Positions 55,921 to 64,000 of a DNA stretch of 64,000 bases are shown piece by piece. Location of the stretch: positions 48,325,093 through 48,389,092 of the forward strand of contig NC_064821.1 of NCBI RefSeq assembly GCF_024166365.1, read 5' to 3'. The notes under the pieces are model-generated. The model was not told where the DNA came from and did no database searches. It was given only the letters and a program-made list of their open reading frames with translations. The position numbers were made by a program, and so were the translations under genes. Every line of letters starts with the position of its first letter. Positions within the stretch are counted from its first letter, which is position 1. This DNA is from Elephas maximus indicus. Taxonomy: Eukaryota > Chordata > Mammalia > Proboscidea > Elephantidae.

Positions 55921-56390
55921 TATGCTAAGGCATTTGACTGTGTAGATCATAACAAATTATGGATAATGTTGCAAAGAACGGGAATTCCAGAACATTAATT
56001 GTGTCCATGAGAAGAAACCTGTACCAAGACCAAGAGGCAGTCATTCGAACAGGACAAGGGCGTACTGCATGGGGTAAAATCAGAAAAGCTGTGGGTCAGG
56101 GTTGTCTCCTTTCACCACACTTATTCTATCTGTATGCTGAACAAATAATCTGAGACACTGGACTACATGAATAAGAATGTGGCATCAGGACTGGAGGAAG
56201 CCTCATAAGCAAGTTGTTAACAACCCGCAATATGCAGATAATACAACCTTGTTATCAGGTGGAAAGGAAATAGGCTTTTTCCATACAACACTGTGGGGGA
56301 GGAATCCAGGCAAAGAAAATATGATTTTTAATACAGTAATGTGGGTGCTCTGTCTCAACCTTGCTTGCTAAAGGTAAAGAGGACTTGAAG
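55921..56390 (+). mobile_element. RTE LINE reverse-transcriptase fragment (plus)
   Basis: Encodes AKAFDCVDHNKLW-like and QGCLLSPHLFYLYAEQII motifs of the RTE/BovB RT palm. The catalytic box reads YADN in place of YADD, with several stops. An unrelated segment of about 110 bp sits at about 56250-56360. Confidence 0.85.
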
Positions 56391-56699
56391 AAGTAAAATT
56401 GTCCTTACTCACAGATGATATGATCTTATACATAGAGAACCACACAGATTGCACAAGAAAACTCTGGAACTAATCCAAAGATTCAGCAGAGTAGCAGGAT
56501 ACAAGATCAACACACGAAAATCAGTTAGATTTTATACACCAACAAAGAAATATTGAAAAGGAAATCAGGAAAACACTACCATTTATAATAGCCCCTAAGA
56601 AGATAAAATACTTGGGAATAAATCTAACCAGAGAGGTAAAAGACCTATACAAAGAAAACTACAAAACACTACTGCAAGAAACCAAAAGAGACCAGCTGT
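56391..56699 (+). mobile_element. L1 LINE ORF2 fragment (plus)
   Basis: 'cttactcacagatgatatga' encodes the L1 YADDMILY-type region with broken frame; later 'ccatttataatagcccc' and 'acttgggaataaatct' are typical ORF2. Confidence 0.85.
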
Positions 56700-57838
56700 T
56701 GTTGTTAGTTGTCGTCATGTCAGTTCTGACTTATAGCGACCCTATAGAATGAAACACGGCTGGGTTCTGCGCCATCCTCACAATCATTGCTATGTTTGAG
56801 CCCACTGTTGCAGCCATTGTGCCAATCCATCTCATTGAGGGTATTCCTCTTTTTCGCTAACCCTCTACTTTACCAAGCATGATGTCCTTCTCCAGGGACT
56901 GATCCCTCCTGATAACATGTCCAGAGTATGTGAGACGAAGTCTCGCCATTCTCCCTTCTAAGGAGCATTTTGGCTATACTTCTTCCAAGACAGATTTGTC
57001 CATTCTTTTGGCAGTCCATGGTATATTTAATTTCTTCATCAACACCATAATTCTTCAGTCTTCCTTATTCATTGTCCAGCTGTCACATGCATATGACTTG
57101 ACTGAAAACACCATTGCTTGGGTCAGGCACACCTTAGTCCTTGAAGTGACATCTTTGCTTTTCAACACTTTAAAGAGATCTTTTGCAGCAGATTTGCCCA
57201 ATGCAATGCGTCTTTTGATTTCTTGACTGCTGCTTCCATGGGTGTTAATTGTGGATCCAAGTAAAATGAAGTCCTTGACAACTTCAATTTTTTCTCCATT
57301 TATCATGATGTTGTTTATTGGTCCAGTCGTGAGGATTTTTCTTTATGTTGAGGTGTAATCCATACTGAAGGCTGTAGTCTTTGATCTTCATAAGTAGGTG
57401 CTTCAAGTCCTCTTCAATTTTTCAGCGAGCAAGGTAGTGTCATCTGCATACCACAGGTTGTTAATGAGTCTTCTTACAATCTTGATGCCCCATTCTTCTT
57501 TATAGAGTCTAGCTTCTCGGATTATTTGCTCAGCACACAGATTGAACAAATATGATCAAAGGATACAATCCCAATGCACACCTTTCCTGACTTTAAACCA
57601 CACTGTATCCCCTTGTTCTGCTTCAACAACTGCCTCTTGACTTATATAGAGGTTCCTCATGAGCACAATTAAGTGTTCTGGAATTTCCATTCTTTGCAAT
57701 GTTATCCATAATTTGTTATGGTCCACACAGTCGAATCCCTTTGCATAGTCAATAAAACACAGGTAAAAATTTTTCTGGTATTCTCTGCTTTCAGCCAAGA
57801 TCCATCTGACAACAGCAATGATATCCCTGGTTCCAAGT
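56700..57838 (-). mobile_element. RTE LINE fragment (minus), RT to 3' UTR
   Basis: Minus-strand frames 57798-57556 (KGFDCVDHNKLW, IPEHLIVLMRNLY) and 57306-57055 (GEKIEVVKDFILLGSTI, QEIKRRIALGKSAAKDLF) are RTE RT and connector pieces. The 3' UTR lies at 56700-56900. Confidence 0.88.
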
Positions 57839-58310
57839 TGTCATGAATTTAATTGTGTCTCCCCAAAATATCTGTCAACTTAGCTGGGCCACGAGTGTGA
57901 TTGTTCACCATTTTATGTGATTTTCCTATCATCATGATGATATAAGATGGATTAGTGGCAATTATCCTAATGAGGTTTACAAGATTAGACAGTGTCTTAT
58001 GCAATCTCTTTTGCGATATAAAAGAGAGAAGCAAGCAGCGAGACGAGGGAACCTCATACCAGGAAGAAAACAGTGCCGGGAGCACAGCACGTCCTTTGGA
58101 CTTCAGGTTCATGAGCTGAGATGCTCCCAGACCAAGGCAAGACTGATGACAAGGACCTTCCTCTAGAGCTGACAGAGAGAGAAAGACTTCCCCTGGAGCT
58201 GACGCCCTGAATTTGGACTTCCAATCTACTAGACTATGAGAGAATAAATTTCTCTTTGTTAAAGCCACCCACTTGTGGTATTTCTGTTGTAGCAGCACTA
58301 GATAACTAAG
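57839..58310 (+). mobile_element. Solo LTR, ERVL-MaLR (MLT1/MST-like)
   Basis: Begins TGTCATGAATTTAATTGTGTC; contains 'gcgatataaaagagag' (TATA) and 'gagaataaatttctc' (polyA); ends 'gataactaag'. Same family as 11389-11795 and 49378-49985. Confidence 0.8.
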
Positions 58311-59277
58311 GGCTAATGTTTTGATTTTGGCCCTTTAGTCTTTTTTGATGTGTGCATTTATTGCTATAAATTGACCTCTGAGCAGTGCCTTTGCTGCATC
58401 CCAAAGGATTTGGTATGATGTGTTTTCATTCTCATTTGATTCTAGGAATTTTTTTATTCTCTCTGATTTCTTCTGTTACATAGTTGTTTTTAAAGAAGGT
58501 GTTATTTAGTTTCCATGTGTTTGGTTTTTTTCCTTTGTTCCTCCTGTTATTATTTCTACTTTTACGGCATTGTGACCAAATAGAATGCTTTGTATTATTT
58601 CATTGTTACGGATTTTATAGAGGGTTGCTTTGTGGCCTAAAATGTGGTTTATTTTGGACCTATTTCCTATTGGGGTCTATTTCCATGTGTATTGGAAAAG
58701 TATGTATACTTTGCTGCTGTTGGGTGGAGTATTCTATATATGTCTATGAGGTCAAGTTGTTGATTGTGGCCTTTAGATCTTCTATATCTTTGTTGAGTTT
58801 CTTTCTAGGTGTTCTGTCCTTTACTAAGAGTGGTGTGTTGAAGTCTCCTACTATTATTATGGAAGTGCCTATGTCTCTTTTCAGTGCCATTAGAGTTTGT
58901 TTTATATATTTTTGACCCTTGTCATTGGGTGTGTAGATATTTATTAAGGTTATGTCTTCTTGTTGGAGTGTTCTTTAATCATCATATTATGTCCTTCCTT
59001 GTTTTTTTTGGTGGATTTTGCCCTAAACTCTATTTTATCTGAGACTAATATTGTCACTGCTACTCTTTTTTGTTTGCTTGATATATTTTTTCCAACCTTT
59101 GATTTTTAAAATATTTATGTCTTTGTATCTAGGATGTGTCTCTTGCAGACAGCATTTTGATGGGTCCTTTTTTCTCTAATCCACCCTGTCACTCTCTTTG
59201 TCTCTTTACAAGTGCATTTAAGCCATTTACATTCAGTGTGTTTACCAATAGGTCTGAGTGTATTGCTGTCATATTGG

Positions 59278-59310
59278 TTTTTTTTTTTTTTGTGTGTGTG
59301 TGTGTGTGAT
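59278..59310. repeat. (T)n(GT)n microsatellite
   Basis: About 14 T followed by about 9 GT units, inside L1. Confidence 0.9.
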
Positions 59311-61179
59311 GCTGACATTTACTTTGTTCCCTTTACCTTCCTGTGCCAAGTTCCCTTTGTTTGTGGATATTCTTTTCATTTCTTTTGTTATTATAGATTT
59401 TGTGTTTACTGAATGTGCTTTTCTTCTTTTTTATTTTGATGAGTAGGTTTGTTAACTTTCTTTGTGGTTACCTTGAAATTTACCCTTATCTTCCCAAGTT
59501 TGAGCCAGTCTTTTATTATTTCATATCATCTTGATTTCTTCTCCATTTGAAAGTTTTATATGTACACCGTTTATTCCCCCTTTTATTGTTTTGACATTGT
59601 TGTCATTTACAGATTGATGTCTATGGTTCCCTGTTTTAAGCCTTTTAGTTTTGCTTTACTATTGAGAGTTGCCTAGGTTGGTATCTGGCTGATGTTTTCC
59701 TGTGTCCTAGACTCAGGCTGTCTGATGTTGTTTGTTCTCTAACCAAAGGACTGCTTTTAATATTTTTTTACGTTTGGTTTGTTTTTACAAATTCCCTTAA
59801 TTTCTGCTATCTGGAAATGTCCTAATTTTATGGTTGTATTTGAGAGAGTTTTGCAGGATATATTATTCTTGGTTGGCAGTTTTTTTCTTTCAACTTTACG
59901 TATATATCATCCTTTTACCTTCTTGCCTGCATAGTTTCTGTAGAGTAATCAGAGCTTAGTCTCATTGTTTCCCACTTGTAAGTGACTTCATTTTTCTTGA
60001 GTTGCTCTCAGGATTCTTTTTTTGTCTTTGATTTTGGCAATTGTGATTATGGTACGTTTGGTGGCCTTCTTTTGGAGTGCATCCTATATGGGGTTTGCTG
60101 AGCTTCCTGGATGGTCAGCTTTTGTCTTTCATGATAATTGGGGAGTTTTTTGCCAGCACATCTTCAACAATCTTCTCTGTGTTTTCCATTTTCTTCCCAT
60201 GTTCTGGAACTCTGATTTTTGCTCCTGATTGTGTCCCAGGTAATTATTAGGGTTTCTTCATTCTTTTCTCTGATTTTTCCTTAAAGTGCCATCTGTGGAT
60301 TTGTCTTCAATTTTGCTAATTCTGTACCATTGTTTCAAATTTGCTCCTAAAACCTTCTATCAAGTTGTCCATTTCTGAAATTTTGTTGTTTACCTTTTGG
60401 GACTTCTAGTTGCTGTTTTTGTATGATTTCTAGTTGTGTGTTTATTTTGATGTTCTGCTCTTGTACTTTTTTCCTGAATTCTTCTATTGCTTTGTCTGTG
60501 TTTTCCTTGATATTGGCTATTTTTTTCCTTGGTTTTGTCTATTTTCCTTGATCTCTTTTCTAATCTCTTGAAGAGCCCTAAATATTATTCTTTTGGATTC
60601 CATATCAGGTAGTACCACTGTCTTTACTTCTACTGGAAGGTTATCTGATTCTTTCCGTTGGTCACTTGCTGAAGCCATCTTGTGTTTTTTTTTCTTTTTT
60701 TTTTTTTTTAATGTTTTTATATTGTCTACTGTCGCTGGCATGGGTTTGTTTTTGTTTTTTTTGTTTTGCTGTCTCTGGGACATTAAGGTATTGTTTTCTT
60801 TATTTATTGATTGCATGCTCATTTGTTTCATCCTCCTTTTTTGTTTTGTTTTGATATGTCAGGGCACGTGGGCTGGGCATGCTTTGCTACTTATTCATCT
60901 GTGAGCATGCTAGCTCCCCCCACTTTGTCTGGGTGGGCGGGGCAGCAGCAGGCAGGGAGAGCCTGCTGTGCTGTACACTGATTTGGTGAGATGGCTGAGG
61001 GAGGACTGGGCACTGTGCCTATTGATGTTGGTCCAGCAGTGTTCACAGCCCCTCACCAGATGGGTGGGGCTGTTGGACAGGGAGCGGTAGGGTGTTGCTT
61101 CCCACATTCCAGCAGAGGGTTGAGTGTTGGGAAAGGAGGGGCAGCAGGTCCTGTGTGACAGCAGGCCTGAGTGTTGGGG

Positions 61180-62070
61180 ACACCGCAGCTATGGTGGCAT
61201 GGCTGGGGTTGGCAGAAAAGGGTGGGAGGTGGTGTATGGGGCTAGGTGAGAGGGAGAAAGAAAAGAGAGAGAAGGAAAAAAGAAACGAGTAGTGTGGCTG
61301 GAGTTGGTTGGTGGGGGCACAGCAGACCCTGGGGCTGGTGGCAAGAGGGGAGGTGGTGAACAGGGAAAAGTGGGAGGAAGAAAGAAAAAGAAAAAAATAG
61401 TGGTGTGGTGGGGGCTGGCAGGTAGATCGGAGTGGATATGGGGCAGTGGTAGTCCGTGTGCTGGTGGTACTCTATCTGCGGTGGCAGAGCGGGGCTTCCA
61501 GGAAGAGCTGATGTACAGGGCTAGGTTGGGGGAAGAAAAGAAAAATAAGAAAGGAAAAAAGAGAGAAAAAAATGGTGGCATGGTGGGGGTGGCCAGTGGG
61601 GGCAAGGCATACCCGGGGGCTGGTGGGAGGGAGGGAAGGTGGTTTATGGGGCTAAGTGGGAGGGAGGAAGAAAAGAAGGAAAAAACTAGCAGCACGGTGG
61701 GAGCTGGTGGGTGGGGGCGGGATGGACATGGTGTGGCAGGCCAGTGGGCTGGAGGCTTTCTAGCCTTGGTGGCATGGCAGGGGCTGATGGGAAGAGGGGA
61801 AATATCATACAGGGCTAGTGGAAGGGAGAAAAAAATGAAAGGAAAATGATGGCAACAAGGTAGGGTGGGTGGACCCAGGGCCTGTGGGAAAGGAGAGAAG
61901 GTGGTGTACATGGCTAGATAAAAGTTAGAAAGAAAAGAAAAAAAATGGCAGTGTGGCAAGAGCTGGCATGAAAGGGGGGAGATGGCATACAGGGCTAAGT
62001 GGGAGGGAGAAAGAAAAGGAAGACAGACAAAAAAAGGTATGCAGTGGAAGAGGGCAGGGTGGGCCTGGGG
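61180..62070 (-). repeat. GA-rich tandem units in an L1 5' UTR
   Basis: Degenerate units of about 100-115 bp, each with 'ggtggcatggc', 'ggctggtggg', 'tacagggcta' and a 'gggagaaagaaaag' purine run. On the minus strand they give a stop-free Pro/Ser/Phe-rich frame of 296 codons that is low complexity and not credible as protein. They lie upstream of the L1 ORF1 start at 60677. Confidence 0.7.
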
Positions 62071-62500
62071 TGTGGGCACGTACTGTGGACCTCAGCAGTA
62101 GGGGAGCCAGGATGGGAGTGGTGGTTTCCTTCTGCCACTCATCAGAGGGGTGAGTGGTGGGAAAACATATTTCTCTGATTACTGGGTGGTCTGTCTCCTG
62201 TTGGGAGCTCCGTGAAGTTGCCTTCCCATCCTCCCTGTCCAGGGTGCTTGTTGGCTATGTTTTAAGATGGCTGTGCTGTGCTGTGTTATTTGGCAGGGAG
62301 CCTCCACTCTGTATCTCTCCTCCTTCTCGGTTTTTCTGCAGTTTCTTCTTCCAGCTGGTGTTTGATATAGTTTTTTCTCCCTTTATTTGACGCTCAGCTT
62401 TCCAGGGTTGATGTTTGCATCTATTTTACTTAGTTCCTCAGATTTTTGCTGCAGAGGGATGGCATGACGCACCTGTCTGGCATCAATGTTGGCCCCACCT

Positions 62501-63333
62501 CCCAATTCAAATTTTTATAACTTTTATGAAATCTGTAAATATTATTTATTAAATACGGTTAATTTGTGATTCCAACTTTTCAAACAACACAGAGTAGGAA
62601 TATGCTGAAAATAAGTTAGATGTGTAAATACTGAAAAACAAAAGAAAAAACAAAAAGACTTTCAGGTGTTATTAATTTTGGGCTAATATAATTTCCCTTA
62701 GATTGTCATTGTGAACACTTTTGTTTTTTTTTAACTAAATGACTGAGATCAATGTTCTTTTCCATAAGCATTCTCCTGGTAGCTGCAGAGTACAAACCAC
62801 GCTTGTGCTTCCTATTCCAGTGGGAGTAAAAAGAATTGTGCTTTTTAAATATTCACACAAAGAGCTTCACATGGTCAGTGGCAAGCAAGTCCTCTGCAGA
62901 GCACATGGCCTGATCTCCAGAACTAGTGCCCAGGGCTGGGGTATCACTGGGTGGGGCAGGGAGGGGGGGCAAGCCAGTGGTGTTTCAGATCCAGGGGAGG
63001 AAGGCCACTCCTTCAAGGGCAAAGCTAGGCCTATTTGGGAGCAGAAACTGGGAAGACCCCTTAGCAAGACCTCAAGTTTCAATTTCCCAATATTGGGTTT
63101 CTGTAAGTTAATGGTTGGTACTGAATAAAGTTTTGAGAAACAAAACCTTTCTTAGAAGCAGCCTATTAGCTGTTCCATGTTGCTGGTTGTGTGTGTTCTC
63201 CTTACCAGAGCCAGAAATTTTCTTAAGGGCCTTCTGTGTTGGTGCCTTTCTGTGAAAAACAACAATAACAACAACAAAAAAACTTCTAACCAGAGCAAGG
63301 AAGGTGGGCAAATCACAGGGAGCTGAGCAGAGA
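62501..63333. other. No gene recognised
   Basis: Right-hand flank of the L1. A 129-codon frame at 62739-63128 has no recognised domain. Confidence 0.4.
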
Positions 63334-63537
63334 AGGGAGTCACTGGGTGGTGCAAATGGTTAACAAGCTCAGCTGCTTACCAAAAAGTTAAAGTTTGAGT
63401 TTACCCAGAGGCACTTCACGAAAGTCCTGGAAATCAACTTCCAAAAAAATCAACCATTGAAAACCCTATGGGGCACAGTTCTACTCTGATACACATGGGG
63501 TTGCCATGAGTCAGTATGAACTCAACAGCAATTGGTT
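63334..63537 (+). mobile_element. AfroSINE (long, diverged)
   Basis: 'gggagtcactgggtggtgca' to 'gaactcaacagcaattggtt'. Confidence 0.88.
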
Positions 63538-63616
63538 GGAGCAGAGATGGAGCTACTCTCTTGTGGCCACTCTGAAGATGGAGAAGCCTATATTCAGGGG
63601 ATCCTAGTGACTTTCT

Positions 63617-63780
63617 GGAAACCCTGGTGGCATAGTGGTTAAAAGCTATGGCTGCTAACCAGAAGGTCAGCAGTTCAAATCCACCAGGCACTCCTTGGAA
63701 CCTCTATGGGGCAGTTCTACTCTGTCCTATAGGGTTGCTATGAGTTGGAATTGACTCAATGGCAATGGGTTTGGTTTTAG
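63617..63780 (+). mobile_element. AfroSINE (short form)
   Basis: 'tggaaaccctggtggcatag' to 'caatgggtttggttttag'. Confidence 0.94.
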
Positions 63781-64000
63781 CGACTTTCTAGTTTACCCCC
63801 TCCCATTTTTCAGATTGGTAAACTGAGGTACAGATGAGCAGTAAAGTTTTCATGGTAAGTTGCAAGCATATTAGGGACAAACAATAAAGTCCCTTGGACT
63901 GCTGTTCTTTCTCACACAGTCAGAGGTGAGGTGGTTTTGGGTGATGTTCCCTCTTGCCTCCATGTCCTGCACTCAACCCTTCCTTCCCAACCATGTCTCC

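Larger units (their letters stand above)
58311..62500 (-). mobile_element. L1 LINE, 5' part: ORF2 endonuclease region, ORF1, 5' UTR
   Basis: Read on the minus strand: 5' UTR about 62500-60678, then an ORF1-like start at 60677 (MASASDQRKESDNLPVEVKT, coiled-coil-like REIRKEIKEN further on), degenerate ORF1 to about 59900, then the beginning of ORF2 (endonuclease region) to 58311. The sequence 'tttgctgcatcccaaaggat' at about 58388 is a recognisable L1 ORF2 stretch. Frames are broken, so it is inactive. It may be the 5' half of the L1 whose 3' end is at 52960-55920, but about 2 kb of ORF2 would then be missing. Confidence 0.8.

Noticed and set aside
55921-57838. Reverse-transcriptase frames as an active element
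   Set aside because: Two RTE fragments in opposite orientation with frameshifts, stops and a YADN box; neither is complete.
61189-62079. 296-codon minus-strand ORF, the longest in the window
   Set aside because: It is the complement of GA-rich L1 5' UTR tandem units. The product is low complexity (Pro/Ser/Phe), with no domain.

Overview
The window is mammalian nuclear DNA, most likely from an elephant or close paenungulate relative. The diagnostic signal is some 25 copies of a tRNA-derived SINE whose head reads 'ccctggtggcgcagtggtt' and whose tail carries 'gtcgctatgagtcggaat'. This is the AfroSINE family. Its tail resembles the 3' end of the RTE-clade LINEs that are also present. L1, HAL1-like, L2 and MIR LINEs/SINEs and several LTR classes fill most of the rest. 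Repeat family names below come from memory of consensus sequences; no database was searched.

One protein-coding gene is supported: CA6, the secreted (salivary) carbonic anhydrase VI. It lies on the + strand from 20400 to 40313 in eight coding exons. All splice sites have AG/GT borders and all phases agree. The joined frame is 316 codons with a signal peptide, three zinc-binding His, the proton-shuttle His, the gatekeeper Glu/Thr pair and two Cys for the family disulphide. A TATA-like box lies about 50 bp upstream of the ATG, and an AATAAA lies about 290 bp after the stop.

Layout: 1-20340 is upstream flank, dominated by L1 (notably 6450-10440, minus), RTE, MLT1-like LTRs and SINEs, plus a roughly 550-bp imperfect palindrome at 14717-15261. 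CA6 occupies 20400-40620. Its introns hold a 37-bp minisatellite (intron 2), a HAL1-like element (intron 4) and L2 remnants plus a target-duplication-flanked A/T tract (intron 5). 40630-52950 is downstream flank with several solo LTRs, including two inserted in the same SINE. 52950-62500 is a nest of L1, RTE, SINE and LTR insertions ending in an L1 with ORF1 start and a GA-rich, tandemly repeated 5' UTR. No second gene, RNA gene, CRISPR array or prokaryotic feature is supported.

No new multi-gene system is visible. The most interesting items are: the elephant-type CA6 lacks every N-glycosylation sequon and has an unusual Lys-rich C-terminus; two retro-insertions consist only of homopolymer between target-site duplications; a perfect 22-bp inverted duplication lies in an L1; RTE copies with the interior missing occur more than once; and the insertion nests can be dated relative to one another.
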